Positions 8,301 to 17,100 of a stretch of DNA of 36,380 nt are shown here, in pieces. The stretch comes from Fimbriiglobus sp. (GTDB taxonomy: Bacteria > Planctomycetota > Planctomycetia > Gemmatales > Gemmataceae): positions 1 through 36,380 of the forward strand of contig JALHQU010000044.1 in NCBI GenBank assembly GCA_022841795.1, read 5' to 3'. A program made the position numbers and the translations under genes. The notes below the pieces were generated by a model. That model searched no databases, was not told the DNA's origin, and saw nothing but the letters and a program-made list of their open reading frames with translations. The stretch's first letter is position 1, and every line of letters starts with the position of its first letter.

Positions 8301-8772
8301 TTCACCGCCGAGGGCACATGAGGGCACAAGAGATGAAGACGAGGGAAGAGTTGGACCGGATCAGCGAGGGCATCATCGGCGCCGCCATCGCGGTTCACCG
8401 GGAGCTGGGAGCAGGTCTGCTCGAATCCGCATACGAGGCGTGTCTGGAGTTCGAACTGCTCAGCCGCGGGTTTAAGGTCGAGCGCCAGGTGGCACTGCCG
8501 GTCAAATACCGGGGCCTGGAGATCGAGTGCGGGTTTCGGATCGACCTTCGCGTGAACGACGCCGTCATCGTCGAACTGAAAGCGGTCGAGCGGGTAGACA
8601 AGATCCACGAAGCCCAAACGCAAACTTACCTGAAGCTCACCGGCCTTCACCTCGGCCTGTTGATCAACTTCAACGTGGTCCGGCTGGTCGATGGCGTCCG
8701 CCGGATCGTGCGGGACTTCCCGGACTGAATCTCTCTTTCTCTCTTGTGCCCTCATGTGCCCTCGGCGGTGAA
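8301..8772. mobile_element. TIR element carrying a GxxExxY gene
   Basis: Perfect 33-bp terminal inverted repeats at 8301-8333 and 8740-8772 (outer bases TTCACCGCCGAGGGCACATG) enclose a single gene that fills nearly all of the 472 bp. The ATG of that gene lies in or at the edge of the left repeat. No clear target-site duplication is visible. The same ends occur without a gene at 23342-23448, which is the best evidence that this is a discrete mobile or mobilised unit. It separates the 77-aa gene from the HerA-like gene. No transposase of a known family is present. Confidence 0.75.
8318..8728 (+). CDS. GxxExxY protein (PD-(D/E)XK-like nuclease superfamily)
   Basis: A 136-residue protein (131 if the ATG at 8333 is used). 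It contains the defining motif GLLESAY, which fits G-x-x-E-x-x-Y, followed by the elements of a PD-(D/E)XK fold: RIDLRV, then VIVELKAVERVDKIHEAQTQTYLK. Asp in RID, Glu and Lys in ELK, and the later Gln helix would be the catalytic set. The family is annotated as nuclease-like, but its biological role is not established to my knowledge. The start at 8318 is inside the left terminal repeat. The second ATG, at 8333, overlaps its last base. The close fit between gene and repeats suggests that the gene is the cargo, or the mobilising enzyme, of the element. Confidence 0.85.
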   Translation: MRAQEMKTREELDRISEGIIGAAIAVHRELGAGLLESAYEACLEFELLSRGFKVERQVALPVKYRGLEIECGFRIDLRVNDAVIVELKAVERVDKIHEAQTQTYLKLTGLHLGLLINFNVVRLVDGVRRIVRDFPD

Positions 8773-8793
8773 TCTCTTTTTGGAGCCACACCC

Positions 8794-10668
8794 ATGCCCG
8801 ACGCCAACGGCATCGCCCCCGCCCTGGCCGCCGACATCGCCGCCGCCGGCGGGCGGGTCGTCCGCCCGGCCGAACACGACGGGTCGGTCGGCCGCACCCT
8901 GTTCGACCTGCCCGGCAGCGCCGACCTGACCGTCACCGTGCTGCTGCCGAACGACCACCTGCACCGGGCCCCGTCGCAGTCGCTCGTCCGCATCCGGAGC
9001 GTGAAGGACGACCGCCGGTATCTGGGGGTGGTGACGGCCGGGCCGTTCGCCGAGCCGGACGGGTTGCGGGGCGATTCGCCCATGCTGCAGGCCGTCGCCA
9101 CCCACGGCGGGGACTACCTGCCGCCGTACCACGGCCGCGTCCAGGTGAGCATCCTGGGCGAAGAGCTGGCGGACAAGTCGCTCACCCCGCCGCGGCTCCG
9201 CCCGCTGCCGAACAGCCCGGTGTGGGTGCTGGACGACCGCGAGTCCGCCGCCGTGCTGAAATGCGACGGGGACGTGCGGCTGGGGCTGGCCGCCGGGCAC
9301 GAGGGGGTGGTCGTCGGCGTGCCGTCCGGGGCGAAGGCGGTGTTCCCGCGGCACACGGCCGTCCTCGGCACCACAGGCGGGGGGAAGTCGAACACGGTGG
9401 CCGGGCTGGTGAAGCGGGCAACGGCGGCGGGCATGGCGGTGGTGCTGTTGGACGTGGAGGGCGAGTACACCCGGCTGCACGAGCCGAGCAGTGACACGAA
9501 GATGTCAGCGGCGCTGGCGAACCGCGGGCTGACGCCGGAGGGGGTGCCGGCCGACAGCATGACCGTGTACCACCTCGTCGGCCGCGACACCACCAACCCG
9601 GCCCACCCGCACCGCAAGCCGTTCAGCCTGCAGTTCGCGTACCTGTCGCCGTACCAGGTGTTCGAGATTCTGGGGCTGAGCGACGCCCAGCAGGAGCGGT
9701 TCCTGAAGGCGTACGACATCGCCAAGGAGGTGATGCGGGAACTCGGCATCTTCCCGCGGAGGAACAACGCCGAAGACGAACAGCGGGTGATGGAGTTGGA
9801 CGAGTTCGAGCGGGGCTACCCGCGGATGTCGCTCGGCATCCTGTTGGACGTGGTGGAAGCGTGTCTGGCGCGGGCCGATTCGGGCGGCAGCACGAAGAAG
9901 GGAAAGAAGGCGGCGGAGGAGGACGATGAGGATGACTGCGGCGGGTATGTGCCGAGGCGGAAACCGCTGAACACGCCGGCCGGGGCGGCGGCCGTCCGCA
10001 AGCGGGTTCACGCCGCCAACCCGCCGAAGAACGCCATCTCGTGGCGGGGGTTGCTCGGGCGGCTGAACCGGCTGAACCGGCTGAACGTCTTCTACGACGA
10101 GGACGCCGGCCCGCCGCCGGTGAAGTACCCCAACCTGCTGAAGCCCGGCTCGCTCGGCGTGTTCGACCTGTCCGACAGCGGGTACTCGGAGCTGAACAAC
10201 CTGGTCATCGCCGACCTGCTGCGGGGCATTCAACAGGCCCAGGACGCGGCGTGCGAGGAGGCGGAGAAGAAGGGCGAGAAGCCACCGCGGGTGCTGATCG
10301 TCATCGAGGAGGCGCACGAGTTCCTGTCCGACGAGCGGATCGACAAGACGCCGATTCTGTTCCAACAGGTGGCCCGGATTGCGAAACGCGGGCGGAAGCG
10401 CTGGCTCGGGCTGTGCTTCGTGACGCAGCTGCCGGCCCACCTGCCGAAGCAGGTGCTGGGTTTGTGCAACAGCTTCATCCTGCACAAGCTGACCGACCCG
10501 TTCGTGGTGAACCTGCTCAAGCGGCAGGTGGTCGGGGTGGACGACGGGCTGTGGGACCGGCTGCCGGGGCTGGCCCCCGGCCAGGCGGTGGCCGCCTTCC
10601 CACACCTCACCCGGCCGATCCTGGTGAGCATCGACCCGGCCCCGTGCCAGTTGCGGATGACGGAGTGA
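8794..10668 (+). CDS. herA: HerA-like DNA translocase ATPase (DUF87 type)
   Basis: A 624-residue protein of the HerA/FtsK superfamily, predicted to form a hexameric ring that pumps DNA and drives NurA. Residues 1-170 form the N-terminal HAS-barrel-like part. The Walker A motif GTTGGGKS is at 192-199, LLDVEGEYTRLH follows, and the Walker B motif is VLIVIEEAHEF near 500. The C-terminal part (CFVTQLPAHLPKQVLGLCN) is typical of HerA-type ATPases. A lysine-rich and acidic insertion (KKGKKAAEEDDEDD) lies in the middle, and a nine-base tandem repeat encodes LNRLNRLN at about 10059-10086. GGAG lies 8 bases before the ATG, just outside the right terminal repeat of the GxxExxY element, so the gene kept its own translation signal after the insertion. 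Confidence 0.85.
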   Translation: MPDANGIAPALAADIAAAGGRVVRPAEHDGSVGRTLFDLPGSADLTVTVLLPNDHLHRAPSQSLVRIRSVKDDRRYLGVVTAGPFAEPDGLRGDSPMLQAVATHGGDYLPPYHGRVQVSILGEELADKSLTPPRLRPLPNSPVWVLDDRESAAVLKCDGDVRLGLAAGHEGVVVGVPSGAKAVFPRHTAVLGTTGGGKSNTVAGLVKRATAAGMAVVLLDVEGEYTRLHEPSSDTKMSAALANRGLTPEGVPADSMTVYHLVGRDTTNPAHPHRKPFSLQFAYLSPYQVFEILGLSDAQQERFLKAYDIAKEVMRELGIFPRRNNAEDEQRVMELDEFERGYPRMSLGILLDVVEACLARADSGGSTKKGKKAAEEDDEDDCGGYVPRRKPLNTPAGAAAVRKRVHAANPPKNAISWRGLLGRLNRLNRLNVFYDEDAGPPPVKYPNLLKPGSLGVFDLSDSGYSELNNLVIADLLRGIQQAQDAACEEAEKKGEKPPRVLIVIEEAHEFLSDERIDKTPILFQQVARIAKRGRKRWLGLCFVTQLPAHLPKQVLGLCNSFILHKLTDPFVVNLLKRQVVGVDDGLWDRLPGLAPGQAVAAFPHLTRPILVSIDPAPCQLRMTE

Positions 10669-10675
10669 GGCGTGT

Positions 10676-10802
10676 AACCACATTGGGTGAACCGGCGGCG
10701 TCAGCCGCCTGGGTGGGATCGACCCAGGCAGCTGACGCCGCCGGTTCACCTTCCGGCGTCGGGCCTCGCGGTCCGTTCCGGATCTGCTCGACCACGACCT
10801 AC
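10676..10802. repeat. 127-bp flanking direct repeat, right copy
   Basis: Ungapped partner of 6468-6594, starting 7 bases after the HerA-like stop. Here the family B palindrome (10686-10750) has the same subtype on both arms (GGCGTCAGCCGCC and its complement GGC-GCTGACGCC). The 54-bp tail (10749-10802) again follows the palindrome. Confidence 0.85.
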
Positions 10803-10812
10803 AAGACGGATA

Positions 10813-11116
10813 TCAGGCTGTCGGCTGGAACTGAAAAATCCAACGGCCGCTCTCGCCGTTGGGAGCGTGATTCCGCCAGCTCCCGATGAGGATCGCGCTG
10901 CCGTCCGCCGCTTCGTAGAGCTTGAACTGTGCCCGTCGGTCCGTGTCGCCGTCACCGCCATCTTCGACAGGCCGTTTGGCGTAGTAGTAATGCCCTTCGT
11001 AGTTCACACCGTCACGGGAAGTGACTTCGATGCACTGGTCGTACCCGCCCTGGTGGTATCTGATTTCGATCCAGTTGTCGCGCCGCGTGGCACTGATCTG
11101 GCGGTAGCTGTCATTA
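10813..11116 (-). pseudogene. 3' remnant of an unknown gene cut by the IS
   Basis: On the minus strand an open frame of about 100 codons runs from the edge of the insertion sequence to a TGA at 10813-10815. It reads like genuine protein (WIEIRYHQGGYDQCIE, then YYYAKRP, and a final WIFQFQPTA), is beta-rich, and has a less extreme GC content than its surroundings. There is no proper start codon in this frame near the insertion sequence, and the frame is cut at the terminal repeat, so the 5' part has been lost. A short internal GTG frame from 11007 is open but is probably not the original start. I do not recognise the family. Confidence 0.55.
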
Positions 11117-12164
11117 GAGTTCCGCCGAAATAGTGGGTGAGGTGACTCACCCCACCCGGCGGGGTGGGGATCAGTCTTTCGGGCGGGCGTCGATCAGGCG
11201 GTTGACCACCCCGGCCACCGCCCGCACCCGGTCCTCGTGCCGCGTCCGCCCGTGCCGGTTCACCTGCGTCACCGCCTGGAAGATCCGAAGCCGCCGGATG
11301 GTGTGTTCCACCCGAATCCGTCGTCGGGAGACGGCCCGGTTGTACCGCCGGTCGGCCCGCGACCGCGACTTCCCCGCGGCTTGCGACGCGGGGTGCCGAC
11401 CACCACCCCGGCCTTCAGTTTGTCCGCCCCCACGTACGCCAGGTCGCCGACCACCGTCACCCCGCGCTTCACCTTCCCCAGCACCTTCGACCGCTTCAAC
11501 AGTTTCAGGTCGGCCGTCGGCCCGGGCACGCTCCCCGACACGTCCGCCACCATCCCCGTCCCCTCATCCACCGCCAGTTGGGTCTTCAGCGTGTGCCGCC
11601 TCCTCTTCCCCGAGTAGTACCGCTTCTGCCCTCGCGTCGGCCGGTGGGTGGGCTGCTCGAACGAGTCCACCAGCACCCCCAACCCGGGCGTGTCCGCGGT
11701 CAGCGCCGCCAAGTCCTTCCGCTTCCCGCGGCCGGGGGCGGGCATCCGCATGCCGTCCCTCCCGGCCTCCGCCAGGACCGGCACCACCCGCCGGCGGGTG
11801 CGGCGGGCGGCCGACTCGGACACCCCGAACAGGAAGGCGAGGACGAGGTCCGTCGGGTACACCCGCAGCCCCACCGCCAGCAGCACCTGGTCGGCCGGCC
11901 CCAGCCGGCACTTCCGCCCGCCGCCGATCGCCCGCTCCCGGTCGGGCCGGTCCAGGCGGGCCACATCGGCCACCGCCAGGAGGGGCAACACATCCTCGGT
12001 CAGGGCGTCGAACACGGGCACGGACAGGCCGGTGAGCGCGCCGAACACGGCCGGGTGGCGGCCGAGGGCGTCGAGCCGACCGATCATGACATCCGTGCCT
12101 TCGGAGGGACTCACGTCCCCGTACACTACGACCAGCGACCGTAGCGGCTATTTCGGCCGAACTC
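11117..12164 (-). mobile_element. IS5-like insertion sequence, 1048 bp
   Basis: Terminal inverted repeats of 17 bp with one mismatch: GAGTTCCGCCGAAATAG at 11117-11133 and its near complement at 12148-12164. TA is present just outside both ends (11115-11116 and 12165-12166), compatible with a 2-bp target duplication or chance. The element contains one transposase reading frame on the minus strand, split by a frame change. The sequences on the two sides belong to different genes, so this copy is not a simple insertion into one gene. Confidence 0.85.
11171..12087 (-). pseudogene. IS5-superfamily DDE transposase, frame change near the 3' end
   Basis: The N-terminal part (about residues 30-90) is a helix-turn-helix segment of HTH_Tnp_4 type. 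The DDE_Tnp_4-like domain follows, with the first Asp in VLVDSFEQP, a GQKRYYSGKRRRHTLK block, and the second Asp in VVGDLAYVGAD. The frame that starts at ATG 12087 then runs out into a low-quality tail. A -1 shift near 11369-11379 (CTTCCCCGCGG on the plus strand) restores the expected C-terminus: ADRRYNRAV, then VEHTIRRLRIF with the catalytic Glu, ending RPKD with a TGA at 11171-11173. Either the gene is broken by a one-base deletion or it uses programmed frameshifting. I cannot tell which from one copy. Confidence 0.75.
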
Positions 12165-13016
12165 TACTCACTCGGCAGCACTATCGGCGGGCACAACACC
12201 GCGTTCCACCACAACCTGTGGGCGAACAACGCCGGCCGCAATCCGAGCATCGGCCTGAACGGCGACTTCAACTTCGTGAACAACGTGGTGTACAACTGGC
12301 GACACCGCACCGTGGACGGCGGCGCCCAAACGAGCCAGTACCAGATCATCAACAACTACTTCAAACCCGGCCCGGCCACGCCGAACACTGCCGTTGGCTT
12401 CCGGGTGTTGAAGCCGGACGGCCGGCGGGCACCCGGCGACAAGACCGGCCCGCGGGAGTGGGGCAAAGCTTTCGTGAGCGGGAACGTGGTGGCGGGGAAC
12501 GACACGGTGAGCAAGGACAACTGGGCCGGCGGGGTGCAGATCGACGGCGACGACGACCCGAAGGTGATCCTCCCGCGGGTGAAGGCCGAGAAGCCGTTCC
12601 CGATGCCGAAGCTGCCGGACCTTCAATCCGCTGCCGAAGCGTATGAGTCGGTTCTGGCGCAGGTCGGGGCGACGTTGCCGAAGCGGGACGCGGTGGACGC
12701 CCGCATCGCCGAGGCGGTGCGGAAGGGCACCGCCGTACCGGACACCAAGCAGGGCGTCATCACCGACGTGAAGCAGGTGGGCGGCTACCCGAAGTACCCC
12801 GTGAAGCGGGTGACGGACACCGACGGCGACGGGATGCCGGACGAGTGGGAGAAGGCGCACGGGTTGAACCCGGCCGACCCGACTGACGCGGCGAAGGACG
12901 CCAGCGGCGACGGGTACACCAACCTCGAGAAGTACCTGAACGGCCTGCACCCGGCGAAGAAGGTGGACTGGAAAGACCTGCGGAACAACCGCGACCCGCT
13001 GATGCCGGCCCGCTGA
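12165..13016 (+). pseudogene. Pectate lyase, 5' end missing at the IS boundary
   Basis: The open frame enters directly from the end of the insertion sequence and reads GGHNTAFHHNLWANNAGRNP, then DFNFVNNVVYNW. This is the parallel-beta-helix signature of exported polysaccharide lyases (pectate lyase, PL1-like). It continues to a C-terminal extension with DTDGDGMPDEWE, a calcium-binding type repeat common in planctomycete secreted enzymes, and ends at 13016. The N-terminal half with signal peptide and start is absent. An internal ATG at 12276 would leave out the helix motif. The sequence on the other side of the insertion sequence does not continue this gene on either strand, so the missing half was deleted or moved. 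Confidence 0.8.
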
Positions 13017-13024
13017 CCGCCACT

Positions 13025-14008
13025 TCACCGCTGGTAGATCGGCAGGTAGTCGTTCGGCACGGACAGGATGAGGACGGCGATGGCCGTCTGGTACGCCGGG
13101 CCGACCCCGCTCTCCCGCCCGTCCCGCCAACTGCCGTTGGTCTGCTGGATGGCCGAGAGGTTCTTCTTCATCCGCCCGTAGTACTCCTCCCACTGCTTGC
13201 CGCCCAGCTGGTGGTAGGCGTGGGCGGCGTAGTAGTGCCCGTACCAGTAGTGCCCGCGGTCGTCGCCCACCTGCTCCAGGTATTTCACCGCCCCGGCCAG
13301 CTCCTTCTCCGCGTACTTGCCGCACAACTGCTGCACGCACACCCCCGCGGCGGTGCGGGCGTACCCGGCCGGCCCGCCGCCCGGCTGGTAGCGGTACCCG
13401 CCGGACCGCGGGTCGTGACACGCCTTCATGTACTTGAACGCGTTGTCCATGGTGTCGTCCGGCACGTGCAGGCCGGTGTCCTTCGCCCCCCGCAGGGCCA
13501 TCACCTGCATGATCGTCACCGAGATGTCCGCCCCGGTGGGCGACGGCTCGTACCGCCACCCGCCCTCGTGGTTCTGCGTCTTCACGATCAGGTCGATGGA
13601 CCGCTTCAGCACCTTCTTGATGTCGTCGTCCCCGGTCATCCCCCACGCCTGGGTGAGGGCCAGGGCGGCCATGCCGTGGGCGTACATGTTCCCGCCGTTC
13701 GGCCCGACCAGGTACCCGTCCTCGCGGGCGCCGGCGAGCAGGTTGCGGATGCCCTTGGTCACTTCAGGGGAGTACTTCCCCTGCCCCGGCACGTGCCCGT
13801 TGGACATGAACGCGAGCAGGGCGAACGAGGTGACGGCGGCGTTCCGCCCCCACCCGCCGTCCCGCTCCTGGTTCTCGGCCAGCCACGCCAGCGCCTGGTC
13901 GATCGACTTCTGCGTGTCCGCGTCCACCTTCACCTTCTCCTCCGCCCGCGCGGACGGGGCGGGGACGGCGAACACGGCGGCGAGCAGCAGGGTGGTGACG
14001 AACCGCAT
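13025..14008 (-). CDS. Exported squalene-cyclase/prenyltransferase-repeat protein
   Basis: A 327-residue protein with a signal peptide (MRFVTTLLLAAVFAVPAPSARA) and an alpha/alpha-barrel fold assembled from QW-like repeats: ENQERDGGWG, KTQNHEGGWRY, DPRSGGYRY, QQTNGSWRDG. The catalytic DxDD motif of terpene cyclases is not visible, so it is probably a binding or scaffold protein of the kind planctomycetes carry near MoxR/VWA clusters, not a cyclase. The ATG at 14008 is preferred because the longer frame adds only a leader derived from the palindrome at 14018-14088. It is the last gene of the minus-strand cluster and ends 8 bases from the pectate lyase remnant. Confidence 0.85.
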   Translation of the reverse strand: MRFVTTLLLAAVFAVPAPSARAEEKVKVDADTQKSIDQALAWLAENQERDGGWGRNAAVTSFALLAFMSNGHVPGQGKYSPEVTKGIRNLLAGAREDGYLVGPNGGNMYAHGMAALALTQAWGMTGDDDIKKVLKRSIDLIVKTQNHEGGWRYEPSPTGADISVTIMQVMALRGAKDTGLHVPDDTMDNAFKYMKACHDPRSGGYRYQPGGGPAGYARTAAGVCVQQLCGKYAEKELAGAVKYLEQVGDDRGHYWYGHYYAAHAYHQLGGKQWEEYYGRMKKNLSAIQQTNGSWRDGRESGVGPAYQTAIAVLILSVPNDYLPIYQR

Positions 14009-14017
14009 GGCTAGGCC

Positions 14018-14088
14018 CGGTGACCCGGCGGCGTGCGCCGCCGGGTGTGATGATGAACCCGGCGGCTCACGCCGCCGGTTCGCCGGTG
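14018..14088. repeat. Family B-related palindrome
   Basis: An interrupted inverted repeat with GGCGGCGTGCGCCGCC in the left part and GGCGGCTCACGCCGCC in the right part, between the squalene-cyclase-repeat gene and the coiled-coil gene. The arms are less perfect than those of the copies at 3433 and 10686. Confidence 0.65.
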
Positions 14089-14113
14089 AAGAACGGCACA
14101 CGGAGTGTGCCTG

Positions 14114-17100
14114 CTACTTGTTGTCCGGCTTGCCGGCCGGCTTGTCGGTCGCCTTCTTGATGTTGATGTTGTACTGCTTGATCAGCTCGCGGAACTCGGC
14201 CGGCAGGGCCGCCTCCACCGCCGCCGTCACCTTGTCCCGGTCCTTGTTCTGCAGGCGGATGAACGACCCGCCGCCGTCCTTGTTCGCCCCGGACGAGCCG
14301 GCGTTCTTGTTCTTCCCCTCGCCGGTGCGGTCGCCGTCGCTCTTGCCCTCGTTCCGCTCCTGGCCGTCGCCCTGCTTGCCCTGCTGGCCGGGCTGCTGGC
14401 CCGGTTGTTGGCCGGGCTGTTGACCCTGACCGGGCTGCTGGCCCGGTTGTCCCGGCTGCTGGCCGGGTTGCCCCGGCTGGCCCTGCTGGTTGTTCGCCTG
14501 GGCGGCCTGATTGAGCGCGTCGAGCGCCCGCTGGAGGCCGTCGGCCGCCTGTTGCTGCTGCTCGCCGGCCTGCCCCGGCTGGCCCTGCTGCAACTGCTGC
14601 TGCGCCTGCTGCAGGTTTTTCTGCGCCTGCTGGAGCTGTGGCTGCACCGTGTTCGGCGATTGGGCCTGGGCCTGTTGCAGTGCCGCCTGCGCCGCCTGGT
14701 TCGCCTGCTGCGACTTCTGCAGCGCCTCGGTGGCCTCCTTGATCTGCTGCTGGGCCTGCCCCAGTTGGCCGGCGTTCTCGCACTGGCCCGGCTGCGGCTT
14801 GCCGCTCGCCGGCTTCGACGGCTTGGGCTGGCCGTCCTTCGGCGGCCCGTCCTTCTTCATCGGGTCGTTCTTCGCCGCGTCGCCCTTGTCGGCTTTGTCG
14901 GCCGCGTCGTTCAGCTTGTCCATCGCCTGCTGCTGCTTCTCCACCGCCTGCGGGATGTCGCCCTTCTTGAGCGCGTCGGCGGCGTCGGCGGCGTCCTTCG
15001 CCGCGTCCTTCTGCTGGAGTTGCTCGGCCTTCTCGGACACTTGCTGTTGGAGCTTGGTCAGCTCGTGCTTGGCGTCGGCCTGGGGGTCCTGCTGGAGCTT
15101 CGCATCCGCCTGCTTGGCCTGCTCGGCCGCCTTGTTCGCCTCGTCGATCGCCTTCGCCAGCTGCTGCGCCGCCTGGGCCGGATCGACCTTGTTCGGCTGC
15201 ATCGCCTGCTGGTCGGCGATGTCCTTCGCCCGCATCTCGTCCGCCTTCTTCTTCAGGTCGTCGCTCGCCTGGGCCAGTTTGTCCGCCGCCTTCTGCGCCT
15301 CGTCCGCCGCCGGCTTCGGCTGGTTCTGGTCCAGGTCGGCCTTCGCCTTCTCCTGGTCCTTGGCCGCGTCGTCGATCTTCTTGGCGGCGTCCGGGGCGGC
15401 GTCCTTCACCTCCTTGGCCACGTCCTTGGTCGGCGGGGTGAGCCGCTCCTGCTGCTTGGCCAGGTCGTCCGCCTTCTGCTTGTCGCCGGCCTTGTTGGCG
15501 TCGTCGGCCACCTTCTTCTCGTCCTTCGCCAACTGGTCGAGCTTGTCCGCCGCCTTGTCCAGCTTGGCGATGTCCTCCCGCCGCTTCTCGATCTCGGCCA
15601 CCTTCTCTTCCAGCCCCTTCTTGGCGTCGTTCAGCGCCTTCAGCGTCTCGTTCTGCTTCGGATCGGCGGCGGGCGCGTCCTTCTTGGCCAGCGCCTCGGC
15701 CGCCTTCTTCGCCTCGTCCGCCGCCTTCTTCAGCGCGTCCTTCACCTCCGGCTTGCCGGGCAGCGGCAGTTCCTTCGCCGCGTCCGCCGCCTTGGCCACC
15801 TCCTTCTGCTTGTCCGCGGCCGGCTTGAGCGCGTCCGGCTTGTCGGCGTTCTTCTTCGTCTGCTCCTGGGCGGCCTTCTGGTCCTGGATCAGCTTGTTCA
15901 CCTCGTCCAGCGCCTTCTTGGCCGCGGCCAGAGCGTCGGTCCGCTCCTTCTCCGCCTGGGCGATCAGCTTGTCCAGTTCCGCCTTCGCCTCCTTCAGCCG
16001 GTCGGTCGCCTTCTGCTCGGCCTCGGCCGCCGACTCGCGGTCCTGGTTCCGCCGCAGCTCGTCCTCCGCCCGCCGCATCTCGCTCTCGGCCGGGGCGATC
16101 TTGGCGGCCACGTCCTTCGCCACCTGCTCGGCCGCCTTGCGGGCCTCGCGGGTGGCGAACTCCACCTTCGACTGGCGGTCGGCCAGCTTGTTCGCGTACT
16201 CCTTGGCCGGGTCCTGGCGGCTGCGGGCGTCCTTCACCCCGGTGGTGTCCGGGTCGCGGTCGGCCTTCTTCTCCTCCGTGTCCTTCTTCAGTTGCTCCTG
16301 GGCGGCGATCGCCTTTTCCACCTTGTCGCGGACGTCCACCAGGCGAAGCGGGGTGCGGAGGGCGGCGGCCATCGCCTGCAGATCCCTCGCCACCCCGAGT
16401 TGGCGGTCGGCGGCCGCCTTGTAGTCGCCCTGCATGACCGACATCTTGGACAGTTCCATGTCGGCGATCGCCTTCCCGCCCCGGCCGCCGATGTCCGCCG
16501 CCGCCAGCCGCTCTTTCTGCTCGGCGGTCAGCTTCGCCTTCAGCTCGGCCGTCTGGCCGATGAGCGCGGTCAGGTCCGTCCGCACGTCGGTCTGGGCGTC
16601 GGCCAGTTCCTCCCGGTCGTCGATGTACCGCTTGGTGCGGGAGGCGCGGGCGAACTCGTGGCTGGCGGTGGACTTGAGCGCCAGGTCGTGTTCGGCGTCG
16701 CCGTACCGCTTCAGCTTGTCCGCCACGTCGTCGAGCGACTTGAGGACGTCCAGCCGGGTGAGCATCCCCCGCAGGGAGGTGACCACCTGCCGGTGCTTGT
16801 CGTAGGCGGCCTTCTGCTCGGCCGACGCCGCCTTCTCGTCCGGCGCCTTCACCGCCTTGTCCAGGTGGGTGAGGACCGCCTTCATCTGGTCGTCGGTCAG
16901 CCCCTTCAACTGGTCGGCCACCTCGCGGATCAGCTTCTCCTCGGCCTGCGGCTCCATCCGCTGGAGTTGGATCACCCGCAGGGTGGTGGCCAGCCGCCGG
17001 CCGACCGACTCGGCGTCGGCCAGCGCCTTCTGCTGGGCCGCCTTCTGGGCGGCCGGGTCGGTGTCCGGGTTGGCGGCGACGGCCGGACCGCCGGCGAGGA

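Noticed and set aside
8301-8333. Terminal repeat as a transcription terminator of the 77-aa gene
   Set aside because: It lacks a T tract and pairs with the distant right end, not with itself. The presence of the same ends at 23342-23448 argues for an element.
10041-10889. Plus-strand frame overlapping the end of the HerA-like gene
   Set aside because: It reads Arg/Ala/Gly-rich sequence in another frame of the HerA-like gene and continues through the 127-bp repeat. No domain is seen.
11133-12646. Plus-strand open frames across the insertion sequence
   Set aside because: They are complementary shadows of the transposase, whose DDE residues and helix-turn-helix lie on the minus strand.
13025-14008. 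True terpene (squalene-hopene) cyclase
   Set aside because: At 327 residues it is about half the length of the family, it has a signal peptide, and the DxDD catalytic motif is not visible.
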